Made by a program: the position numbers and the translations under genes. Positions 12,701 to 23,212 of a stretch of DNA of 64,000 nucleotides are shown here, piece after piece (the stretch's first letter is position 1; the number at the start of each line of letters is the position of its first letter). The DNA is taken from assembly GCF_000264905.1 (NCBI RefSeq), contig NW_006763146.1, positions 62,988-126,987 on the forward strand, read 5' to 3'. Below the pieces are notes generated by a model. The model saw nothing but the letters and a program-made list of their open reading frames with translations, was not told the origin of the DNA and did not search any database. This stretch comes from Stereum hirsutum FP-91666 SS1 (lineage: Eukaryota > Basidiomycota > Agaricomycetes > Russulales > Stereaceae).

Positions 12701-14096
12701 TACAATGGCGGTAAGTCTTTGCAATGCTGGAAGCCTCTCCGGGTCCTGGAACCACGACTGAATGCCGTACCATCAGCACCGTAAATGGAGAAAAATGTGG
12801 AGGTCTACGAAATACTTACCTCTATGAACGACGGAACACAGAAAAGAATATCACTGTCGGTAGCGACGATCCCTTCGAAATAGTTCTCCGCGGTAGGTGC
12901 GATGGGCGGAATGGAGGGTTTGAAGATGCCGAGGATTAACCCGGTCGTGACCTTGGAATACGATCGCATCAGGCTTGCTAAAAATAAGTCAAACACAGTG
13001 GGAAATGCACCGGCCAAACGATACTGGAAAATCCCATAGTATCTATTGAGACGATGATGTGAGTCTGTTTGTCGCGTGAACCGTAAGACAAAACCTGGGA
13101 CCTACGGAAAAGCGGGACGACATGCATAGCGATAACGGCTCCGCATAAGTTTACTTGCCCATGAGCTGCAGCATATGAGAAATACAACACGTGTGAGTAC
13201 GAGGATGTCATTTCAAGGAGAAATTTATCGTTGAGCGCGCACAGGGGATGGTACTATACTGGAGGAACGTTCTATGGGTGATAGGTACTAAAGAGGGTAG
13301 AGCAGAGGATCCTGAAAATAGCAAGCGATGAGCAACGAAATTCCCTGACCGGGGAGAAAGAACTAAGACTGACCAGAGGTATGACAAAAGATGGCGATTT
13401 TGTCTAAGTTCGAGTTGACGAGTTCAGGCTCGTCCTCGTCGGGGATGTGGGCGGTATCCCACAAGTCATCGAGGTGTAGCATAGGCAGTAATTCAACGCT
13501 GATACCATCCTGTGAGAGAATCCCGATGGCATCACCCGCAAGGCGTTGCATGGCGGGATCAGAGGAAGCGAAGAGCTGAATGATGTGTCCAGTCTTGATG
13601 AGATGGGCGACGGTGGACGCAGGAATTCGAGTAGATATAGGGAAAGGGACAAAGCCGAGACACATTATACCGACGATCGTACAGAAGAAAGTGATCGTGT
13701 CTGCAACGAGTCCAGTAAGCTTGAAGTAAAAAAAGGATTGGAGAAGTCGTCCGTCTTACCTGTGGAAGCAAGAATGCCAATGGTCGGGCCCTGGGCAAGA
13801 CGTCTCTGCGGGCCTTGGAGGTCGTATCTCCTCTTTGCAGATATGAAATGAGCGTTGATAATGGTCATGGCTCTCTTGACCAAGCGCCATATGTCGAGAT
13901 AGGACACAGTCACCCTACTGGCCTCATCGTTCGCATAAACGAACAAAGGGTGGTTTGGGTTGTGTACGGCATGATGCTTGAACATCTCTGGGATTGTTAA
14001 TGTGCCATCCATCGGCGGTGGACTGAAAGCTAGTGAAGTCCCGACGAATGCGTCTATGTGTGCTCGTGGAAGAGACAAATGTGCGATAGCCATCAT
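9755..14096 (-). CDS. NRPS-like adenylation-carrier-reductase (carboxylic acid reductase type), with apparent frameshift
   Basis: A single-module A-T-R enzyme of about 1,050 residues that activates a carboxylic acid with ATP, loads it on a phosphopantetheine arm and releases it by NADPH reduction as an aldehyde or alcohol. The adenylation domain starts with LTIPEMFKHHA and contains IFCHTSG, VFGGAPLNKSIGDQ, SSYGTSEIGTFNMF, YRTGDLLERHP and WRMFGRAD. The carrier motif HGCDSLQARYIRN, with the attachment serine, is assembled across an intron near 11414. The C-terminal reductase has LLTGSTGCLGSHLL (Rossmann), CAWRVDFNLKLSSFEP, FTSSIS and the catalytic YAESK. There is no condensation domain. Near 13033 the frame breaks: HTMG joins FQYRLAGAFP only if one base is added to a GGG run; in-frame alternatives need a weak donor or a 41-nt intron. 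A segment around 12320-12361 may be exon or a 42-nt intron. The substrate is not predicted. It could be inactive. Confidence 0.85.
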
Positions 14097-15369
14097 GAGC
14101 TAGGATATGAAGTGAGGGCGGGAAAGAACTCTGAGTGCCGAAATATGGATGGGTCTGATGTCGACGCTCTTCAACAGAACAGTGAAGTCAATAGATACGT
14201 ATTTGTCTCCGTATCAGTGCTGACGCGATGTGCTAGTCATCGGTTGACATGGGAAGGGAATGATGAAGGTCGTCCTTTCACCTGCAAATCAGCGTTTCAC
14301 ATTTAATCGTTCTCAGCCACTCATCTACGAGAGAGTAGCAGGGGGTATGGTACCGTGTCAACCCAAAGTTCAAGCCCGTGTGGCGGACCTTTCTAATCAT
14401 GCGTATGCACAAACATTGTAGCAAGGATCTCTGTAATGGAGGCCAGAGCCCCTGATGGAGGTTCTGTTCATCAAAATGAGCGGGGGACGAACTTCGGTTG
14501 GAAGTAGTACAGTAGTCTCCGTCCTAGTAAGCGCACTAAAGGCACCTTGCGGGTATGTCAAGATTGTATTTGCCTTCCCACAAAGGCACCAGCCTATACC
14601 TTTCAGAAGCGTGTTCAGATTTCTGCACCACAGTGCATCGCCCTGCCAGCGCGATGAGATGCGATGGAGTTTACGGTCTATTTCCCTAATGCCGGGATGA
14701 TCATTCCAATCTTTAGGGGACCATGCCCTTCCCGATGCTCTCCTCAAATATCTCACACAGATTATGCACTGCTATAAATCACCCCTGGAAGCTGGAAGTC
14801 CTGATCTACACCTGAATAGACGCTTCTTCAAGTTTGAGCATCTTTCCGTGTAGCTCGAGCTAGCTCTCTTTGGAATCTCCGAGGCATTGGTTGTGAGATG
14901 TAAAAGTGAGACACGCCACCGACCTTGTGTCATGAATCAGAAGAAGTCACAGACAGGGAGAAGACACCCAGAGTGTTCAAACGGGATCCCAAAGAGTTGA
15001 CTGGCACTTTCAGCACCGACATCGCAGCGGAGTTCGAAATAACATCCGGCATCTCACGAAAGGATTCTTGCGGCTGTACGGCACAGGTCGACCAGATTCT
15101 TTACTAGTACATACTCCGGATCCAGTCATATTGCTGGCGGATTCCCGAATCTTGTGAATCTTGCTATTCCTGAAGTTCGACTGGAATGGAACCCGCAATA
15201 TCATCCAGCCCTCTCTCAGCGCCTGATGAGATGGATTTGGCCGCTTCGCACGACTGACTTCTCAGCGCTTCGAGGTGGCCGCAGTATAGGTAGCACTGTC
15301 ACTCGACTAGGACCACTCCAAACCTCACCATCCGCACTTCGCTCCTCATCCTCTTCGCTTCAACCTAGT
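14097..15369. promoter_or_regulatory. Divergent intergenic region between NRPS-like gene and reductase
   Basis: The 1.27 kb between two head-to-head genes is presumably a shared upstream region. I see no convincing gene, TATA box or long repeat in it. Open frames at 14397-14756 and 15154-15369 lack family features; the latter merely runs in frame into the reductase start. Confidence 0.35.
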
Positions 15370-16947
15370 ATGCCTTCCGTCAGAAACTCCCGCATTATAT
15401 TCAACGAAGTCCCCAATGGTTCGGATTCGCTTTCACTCAGCTGGCATGTTGAAACTCATGTCCTCCTAACAGACTTCCCAGTCCCCGGGAAAACCGTCGT
15501 CTACGATGAATCGCCACAGATTGACATCGACAATATCCCCCTCAATGGCAAAGTCTTGGTCAAGACATTGGTCCTTTCAATCGATCCGTACTTGAGGAAT
15601 CGTTTGAGGCCCGCAGATGTCCCGGGTTACTTGGTACGTCTTCCGTCGTACATCAACACCGTGAGGCTCTTCCCAACTCTCCGCGCCCACAGCCCGCCTT
15701 TGCCCTGGGTGAACCGTCAGTCATGCTCGTTTCTCACATATGACGGCGATATTTACGATTTATACCAATCAAGCCTCCTCAACTTCGCTGTCGGTGTCGT
15801 CGTTCGCTCTGAGAAACCCGACTGGCAGCCCGGCGATCTCATGTACGGGGCATGGGGTATGTTGCGCGTATTTCCGGCTAAATGCTAAGCTTGGCGTGGT
15901 TGACTCTATTTTTAGGTTTCCAGGAGTACAGCATCGTGGAACACCACTTCATGTTTAGGAAAATACCTCGCGACGAAGGCATTCCGTTGACACAATACGT
16001 AGGAGTTATTGGAATGCCTGGTACGTGACGCCGTATTTTAAGTCTGTCACACGATTGATTTGTAAATATTCGATTCAGGCAAAACTGCGTACTCTGGCTG
16101 GAAAGAGTTCTCCAAAGCCAAAAAGGTGAGCTCATACTTGCACAGTTGAATGATTGTCATACGTGATATTGAGCGAATGGAACGATGTAGGGTGAGACTG
16201 CGTTCGTGAGTGGCGCTTCTGGCGCCGTCGGGAGCTTCGTCGTCCAGCTTGCCAAACTCGATGGCCTCAAAGTGATCGCCTGCGCTGGTTCAGACGACAA
16301 GTGCGACTTCGTTCGCAGCTTGGGCGCCGACGTCGTATTCAACTACAAAAAGGAAAGCACCGAGCAGGTTCTGAAGAAGCACGGTCCCATCGATATGTAA
16401 GCAGCCACTGTTCCGTCGTCGAGTCATTGCTAATGACACAGGGGCTCACAGATTCTGGGACAATGTCGGCGGCGAAACGCTTGACTTGGCCCTGGCTGCC
16501 TGTAGGTCGAAGGGTCGACTTATCGTCAGTTGTTCTGTCTATTTTTTTTGCTCTGCATTCACCTACTTACCTCCCCGCAACAGGAATGTGGCCTCATCTC
16601 GCAATACAACGACCCGGACCCTTACCGCCTGAAGGTACGCTATTTATGCACTTATAGAATCTGTCCCCGCTCGTCTCGTCGTCTATGATAAAGTCTTACC
16701 CGCATTTTTACAGAACCATATCATGATCTTTGAGAAGTCGCTGACTTGCGTCGGCTTCCTGGTTCACACCATCGAAGGCTCATACTCTGAGCAGTTTTAC
16801 AAGGAGATCCCTGTGCTCGTGAAGGAGGGCAAGTTCGGTTTTAAGGAGGATATTTCCTACGGCTGGGAGAGTATCGGAGATGCGATTGTTAGCGTCCAGC
16901 GTGCGACGATCACGGGGAAGAAGGTGGTGGTGGTGGCGAAGGAGTAA
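15370..16947 (+). CDS. Zinc-independent NADP-dependent oxidoreductase (MDR family, alkenal/quinone reductase-like)
   Basis: A soluble medium-chain reductase that would saturate an activated C=C double bond (alpha,beta-unsaturated aldehyde or ketone) using NADPH. The start is the ATG at 15370 (MPSVRNSRIIFNEVPNG). Splicing at about eight introns gives roughly 345 residues: LSIDPYLRNRLRP, NFAVGVVVRSEKPDWQPGD, VIGMPGKTAYSGW, the nucleotide-binding SGASGAVGSFVVQLAK, LGADVVFNYKK, IFWDNVGGETLD and the C-terminal GKKVVVVAKE. There are no zinc-ligand cysteines, as expected for the leukotriene B4 dehydrogenase/alkenal reductase branch. It is divergent from the NRPS-like reductase, whose aldehyde product would be a natural substrate class; that link is inference. 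No damage seen. Confidence 0.93.
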
Positions 16948-17596
16948 GAAGTCTTCTGGCCCGACTATCTTCGGAGGACGAAAGAACTGTTTGTACTGTT
17001 GTTGGTGTCTGTTCCGTTTTCTCAAATATGTACTCTCTTGGACTTTGACGGATATGAAAACCTTATGCAGTGAATGACCTTTTCTCGTATGAGCCGTTGA
17101 CGCGGCGCGCCACATCCAGTTTCAGTGGAAATTCCAACCATTAGGCGTCACTTTCGCAAATGGTGAACAGTTGAAACCTGGTCAATACCCCTAGTCAAGT
17201 TGAGACTTGCGATGTCACGTTGACGTAGCAATGATTTTTACGCGCAGCTCCTAGTAGATCAAGTGAATGTTCGCCATCATAGCACTTATATTGTCTAGAC
17301 TATACTCAAATAAGGTGCATATTACCTTGGTCGCGTACACACACCATCTGTTGTCTCCAAGTTCTGGAAGAACACTGTCTCCTGAGAGTTATATTGAATA
17401 CCAGTAAACGACTCAATGCTTTTAGAAGGAGTAAGCTGTCCATTGCCATGAAAACGCGGAAAGCATGTTCTGGGCAGTGGTCATCCAAGTACTGATTCAG
17501 ATCATTGCGTTTACGAAATAAATTACAACATATAACAGAGCAAGAAGAAAGGAATATTTAGATTAAACATAAGCTGCACCAAGAATAATAAAGCCT

Positions 17597-20500
17597 CTAG
17601 AGGCTTGCTTCGCTCTGTATCATGTCCGCTGCCTGGTAGAAATATATTAGCCATCCCGACTCGTCCATCAACAGCACGGCGCATCACACCGACCTTTTCG
17701 CCAATTGCATACACGAGTGTTTGTGGGTGAGCAGCAAGATGTAATGGGATAATGCTCGCATCCACGACTCGCATGTTAGTCGTCCCATATATCTTGAGAG
17801 AAGAGTCGACAACGCCTAGATTATGTGCAGTGGCACATCAGTGGCACATCTGTAGACGAAAGGGCCAATAGCGGTTGTACCTCCCAGCTCCTGAGGGCCC
17901 ATAGCAGCGGTACCTGACATAAAAGTCATAATATGTAACCGGAATTTTAATCAGATGGGCCACGCACCTATGAGATGGTCCCCGGGCTGAAAGATGAACA
18001 ACAAAGATGTGAGCATTGTTACTCGCAAGCATGAGATCGATAGGTCGAGAACGATACTCACTGCCAAAGTATTTTTGATGTAACTAGGGTAGGTTTCAGT
18101 AAAAGGCAGACGAGACGAGAAAATATAGTACAATACACGTACTTAACAAGGTCAGAGTCGCTCTGAATGCCAGCCGGACTGGTTATGTTTTGCACAATGG
18201 AACTTAACGATGTCGTGTTTGCTAGGTTAATAATCAACCGAGCAGCGTGGAGAAGGGTTAAAGTATCTGTCAGGTGATCTCAGTGAGTTATAGACTGCCA
18301 AAATTACACCGCTGCTTATCACTTTCCACATACCGAAGTCTTTCTCAAGGTAATTCGCGGCTATCACGGGCTGAGCGAGCGACTGGCTTGAATTTATGTG
18401 CTGAGCAAAACGCAGTTAAGTAGGTTAGCGAAGCAAGGGTACAGAATTATAAGTAGATATGTGATACCACAGAGCCACGGCTCAAAGGGTGCTATTACGA
18501 GAGGATTTTAGCTAACCCGAGCGCACCCGACCAAGGATCACTTTACCTGTAGGCCCGCAAGTACCGTGATGTAACTCTCGTTGTTGTTTGGCGAAATGAC
18601 GCCTTTTGCGAAGAGAATGGTTTCAACTTGGGGAACAGTCGTTTGGTTAATCCATTGGCGCTGAATATCGTATTCAGCGGCCAGGAACGGTGATGGAGAT
18701 CCCTGCGAAGCAGAGTTAAGAAACGCGCTCTTCAGTGTATCCATTTGGTCCTCGTCCACGAAAGACTGGAAAGGAAAGTAGGCCAGAATAGAGTCACTAG
18801 CCGCAAGCCAGCCCGTTCGCGTTGCGCTACTGTTAATCGGATAATTGTCAGGCTTGGAAACGAGCGGGGAACGAGCTGCTTACTATTGAGCTGCTGCCTC
18901 CTTCGCAAAAGTAGCGTTGATCCGTAGCTCGTCTGCGTGAGAGTCAGAAAATCAAAGGACGAAAAAATGCACGGTATGCAAACCAAAAGTGAGACTCCCA
19001 GGCTTCAAAAGAAATTCGAGTGGTACAAAAAGGTGCTCCTGCATTGTTTTCTTCAGTATGCGAACAAGAATTGAACTATGTCGGTACACTCACTTGAAGA
19101 TTTTCGCCGACTTGTGGAAGGTCTATCAGAGCAGCCACGCCTAGCGATTCAAGCAAGGTAGCATTCCCGATGCCTGTGCAAGAGTTGGAACAGCTGAGAT
19201 TCTCTGAAACGTAGAGAAGGAAGTACGCCATACCCGATAGTTCCAACAGTTGCGGTGTTTGCACTGTACCGGCCGAGAGTAAAACCTCCCTTTTCACACT
19301 TGCTGTGAACGTTCCCGCGTCTGCGACAAACTGCACGCCTGACGCCTCGAGAAATCCAGGAGTAGAAGTGCTGTTTTGAAGAACGATTTTTGTCACCTAA
19401 GACGAGGAGGTAAGCCAGAAAAATAACGTGCGCCATTGGAGAATCGGACAAACTTGAGCATTCGTTAGAACATGCAAGTTGCCTCGTGAAGAAGCAGGGC
19501 AGTAATAGGCTGGAGCAGCGTAGGATCTTACTCCATTGGGCCGATCAACACTCAACCGAGAGTTGTAAATGCCAGTAGACGAGCCGTTATCCTATAGAAC
19601 CGAATAAGAGGGGCATTTAAAAGCATGCGAACGAAGACATACTGGATCGGCGTTGGCGCTGATACCTATCGATTTGAATGAGTCCATGTAAGCAGGAACA
19701 ACAGTCGGGTAAAGGTCATTGAAGGAGGCCTAGGAAGAAGACGCGTCAGGCATTTCACCAGTCGTCGAACCGATGGTCTTACGTTCACAGGCCCATTGAA
19801 GTCTTCGAAGAGCGTATCAAATGAGTGAGAAGACGTTTTGTTCCCAGACACGTCCGTAAAAGAGAAAGACTGGCTAGCATCGAGAGACGTAGACTTCTTG
19901 AAGTAAGGGATTAAGCCGTCCCAATTCCATTCGTTACTTGGAGAAAAGGTCTGTAATATGTCCAGCTCGTCTTTCGAGGGGCGATTCCATGCCATCAGAT
20001 TGAGCCCAGAGGACCCGCCGAGCATTTTACCTCTATAGTGCGACTACATGTTAGTGCTAATAAGTGGGTATCAACGCAGTAGATACCATACCTAGGAACT
20101 GCAATCGTACGACCGTTGACGCTAGACTGAGGAGTGGTCTGGAAGTCCCAATCATACGCGGGGTTCCCGGTAGCGTTTCCAGAATTTGCTAAGGGGAGAG
20201 AACATGCTTTAGTTCCGAGAGTGATGATACAACACAATTCGTACATACCCGGAACATCAATCAGAGGGTCATTTTGATGGAAGACACCTCCTTCCAATAC
20301 ACCGACCACATAACTGGAATTCTCCGAGAGTCTGATAAAAGAATCCTGAGATATTTCTTAGGAAATCAGCGTGAGTGGAACCTGCTTACCTCGTTGCTAC
20401 TGTGAGCCCTGCTGTTCCTCCACCTTGAGAACGGAATTGAGTAAAAGTATTCCAACTCTGCGTATCAAAACTATGAGAGAACGAACCGACGATAATGAAA

Positions 20501-20658
20501 TCAAATTTTATACTCGAGAAGCGTATAGCATCGTCGGTAGATGTCGTCGCAGAAAGAGGTAGGCATTTTTTTGAGCTGGAAGCACCGCAGATCCTCAAGA
20601 AAAAGGAAAGAGAACATAATATGATGAACAGTCGTATAGTCCTCTCCTGAAAATACAT
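17597..20658 (-). CDS. GMC-family flavoprotein oxidoreductase (aryl-alcohol oxidase/choline dehydrogenase-like), secreted
   Basis: An FAD enzyme that oxidises a primary alcohol. The start at 20658 gives a hydrophobic signal sequence (LFIILCSLSFFLRICGASS), so it is probably secreted. Splicing through more than ten short introns gives about 600 residues: the FAD-binding FDFIIVGGGTAGLTVATR, the GMC signature GKMLGGSSGLNLMAWNRP, LSAGTVQTPQLLELSG, ENLQEHLFVPLEF and HPLSRGSVHINSSQS. The C-terminal active site keeps both histidines (HLIGTAAMGP and PLHLAAHPQT). The usual HPxG is HLIG here, an unusual change beside the catalytic histidine. The last intron restores the normal ending AIGEKAADMIQSEASL with a TAG at 17597-17599; reading through instead would give an odd tail to 17523. 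A TATA box lies upstream. It is convergent with the alkenal reductase. Confidence 0.9.
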
Positions 20659-20700
20659 AGCTGTAGGCGCTGGGTGGAGATCTCAGGTCCAAGAGAGGAC

Positions 20701-20707
20701 TTTATAA
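20701..20707 (-). promoter_or_regulatory. TATA box of the GMC oxidoreductase gene
   Basis: On the minus strand this reads TTATAAA, about 43-49 bases upstream of the start codon at 20658, a normal distance for a fungal TATA element. It supports that start. Confidence 0.45.
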
Positions 20708-21087
20708 GTTGATGAAGACAGTACGAGCTCTTCGTGCGGGTATTGTCATAGCGCTGCGGAATTGGGAAGCCGCACTCCACGGTATCACATCGAATGTCTC
20801 ATGATGATGAGAAGAGCTGTGGCAGCGAAATGGCTAGATCGTATCACACGCAAGCGTTTCATGGAACAGATGACAGATAATCTGACGAGAGGTAAGCAGA
20901 ACTTCAGCCTGAGGTATCACCTTCAATGATGATCGATAAAACTAAGACACATGCGAACTTGAAGACGGCTAGCTCCACTGACGTGCCCATATTATGATGT
21001 TGAAGCCTTGTCCCTCAGACTCTATCCGTGCTTCCAGAGATAGGACTGAGAGGCTGTGAGCTCTGAGATGGTACATTGTTCGGAGAA

Positions 21088-21196
21088 TAGACCGTATCTG
21101 CGACCGTTTAAAACGGCTCTAAAACTGCGATCGGGCCAATCGTCGAGTCCCATTAGGCCTTAGCGAGGTCAAAAATTCACCCGCAGATACGGTCTA
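21088..21196. mobile_element. 109-bp MITE with perfect 15-bp inverted repeats
   Basis: TAGACCGTATCTGCG at 21088-21102 is the exact reverse complement of 21182-21196. The ends TA...TA fit a TA target duplication of the Tc1/mariner type. The 79-bp interior is non-coding. It lies between the divergent GMC and DUF6534-like genes. Confidence 0.75.
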
Positions 21197-22863
21197 ATAC
21201 TAATGCTCGCAACAAAAAAGGCGAAATACATGGACTGTCGCACAGTCCTGCAGTCAGATCATCTTTCCGCGGGGAATGAGGTGGGGATAGAACGTGATTC
21301 AGATCCAATGGTCCATAATACGTACGGCAGCACAGGAATAGCAGAGCTAAGATTAAATGCGAGTACTTACGAGCGGAAGAGCTGACTGTACTTTTCTATA
21401 AAGATCTAAGCCCCTTGAGAGTTCGCGAGGAGCATCAACGCCGTAAGAAGATAACATCAGTGCTATTCCAGTCGTAATATCGTCCAAAGCTATACAGCGC
21501 GAGAATTTCGGTACCTGCGGTAACTTCGAAATCGCCGCTTGGGCCGCGCTGAGCGCTTCATGATGTGTACATGTTTGCTACCGAGGTCTGAAGTCACTCG
21601 GAAGAATAGAAAAAGTTGCATCCCTTCATCAAGATATGATGTAGGTCTCTCTACTAGCGTTAGCCTAGATGAGTAGTAGCCGATTGTTGTTTAGAGATCA
21701 CTGTCCACAAGGATCCAAAAGGAAAGATGAGTTGGAACATCACTCCATCGAGGCACTCTTGTTCATGCGACGCTGGACATCTGCGGATACACTTACCTGT
21801 TGATGTCAAGCTCCTACTGCATATGGCCCATATAAAGATGTTTGAGCGCGGATGTAGTAGGCGGACCGTGGTAATGAGAGATGAGGGCAGGACGGCAGAG
21901 AACTTGGAGGACCGTGGAATTTGAAACTTCAAAGGGAGTGTTCTTTTTCGGATCCTCCGGGCTCCGGGCATTGACCGGCCGGTCCCGAGCCGTCCGACTT
22001 AGAAATACGATATACTTACTTTGTCGTGCTGACAATACCGTCAGTCTAAGCCTGTCAAAATGATCATCTTTTCAACCAACCAATTCACACCATACCGAAT
22101 GCTCCATGGCTGTCCACGGGACGAAGGCGTTTTGTGAAGGAGCGATAGATTCCGTTTTCTTTTGCAAACGACTGTAGCATAATATAAGTTTAAAGCTCTC
22201 GATGGTAGCCACTCACGCTAACCTAACGTCTGTGTTGTACAAAACACTGGCTCGCAGAAGTATGTCATGCATGAACGAATGTTCAAAGTTGGCGCGGAAA
22301 GCTCATGTTAAACGAAAGTTCATCAGATAGTGAAGTTTCGTACAAAAAACTCCAAACCGAGTTGATTCTATGGAGTCTTCTCAGAGGCACAAACACGAGC
22401 CCCTTGTTTCAATTCTATCATGATGCGCAAGCGTCGTCAATATGAGCTATGTTTCACCGCACAAGGCACTTCGTTGCACGGTCAAAGTCCCTTGCTTCTT
22501 TGGCCGGGAATAAAGATGGTTTTCCAGTGCACAGAACATATTCTCGATCATGGGTGAGACCTTGCCTCATTTAGCTGCATTTCTGCGCGGAACTTTGACT
22601 TATCAAGGAGTGTACCAATCGTATGGCTCCGTTGTACTTCGATTGTCAGATGGGATCCATAAAGCTCGAAAACAGGGTACAGCTCGTATCTCGACTGATT
22701 TGTATGTTCTGTGGCGCACTCAACATCATGATTGTGATTTGTGGATGGTCCGCCATCTATGTTCAGCGTCACAGCACTCGATATTGAGTCTTAAGTTTCT
22801 CACTTTCTCACTTTTTCTCGAACTCAAACAGTCATCAATATAACGGGTATGTGAATATAAACC

Positions 22864-23157
22864 TAGGGTTCGCCACGGGTATTTTGGACCCGTACGGTAC
22901 GGGTACGGGTTTGACCTTTGCAGACCTGCGATTATCAATTACCTTTTCAGCAATTTTTCGGGTGGTCTGCGGTCTTCCAGAGTCTCAAAAGCGGTATTTC
23001 AAATACCTTACAAGTCTTTGAGCATTTATTCAACAGTTCCATGAATAAATTGACGAAAACCCATGCATGAAAACCCGCGGTCTTCCGGGTAAAGGTTCAG
23101 CGGGTACAGATACGGTAGTCAGACCTGTACCTGCGGTTAGACCCGTGGCCAACCCTA
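22864..23157. mobile_element. 294-bp hAT-type MITE with 8-bp target duplication
   Basis: The left end TAGGGTTCGCCACGGGT and the right end (reverse complement TAGGGTTGGCCACGGGT) differ at one base. TATAAACC lies directly on both sides (22856-22863 and 23158-23165), an exact 8-bp target-site duplication as hAT transposases make. The interior carries short runs of ACGGGT and CCCGT, including subterminal repeats. There is no coding capacity. The element ends 25 bp before the first possible start codon of the downstream gene. Confidence 0.88.
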
Positions 23158-23163
23158 TATAAA
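23156..23163 (+). promoter_or_regulatory. TATA box at the MITE/target-duplication junction
   Basis: The last bases of the hAT-type MITE (CTA) and its target duplication (TATAAACC) together read TATATAAA. This lies 50 bp before the ATG at 23213 and only 20 bp before the ATG at 23183, which favours 23213 as the real start. Confidence 0.5.
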
Positions 23164-23212
23164 CCTCGCTACCTACGGTGATATGCCCCATCGCTTGTAC
23201 GACCCACCTGCG

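Noticed and set aside
17523..17596. Extended C-terminus of the GMC protein with a hydrophobic tail
   Set aside because: A final intron gives the conserved end GEKAADMIQ with a stop at 17597, so the tail is 3' untranslated sequence.
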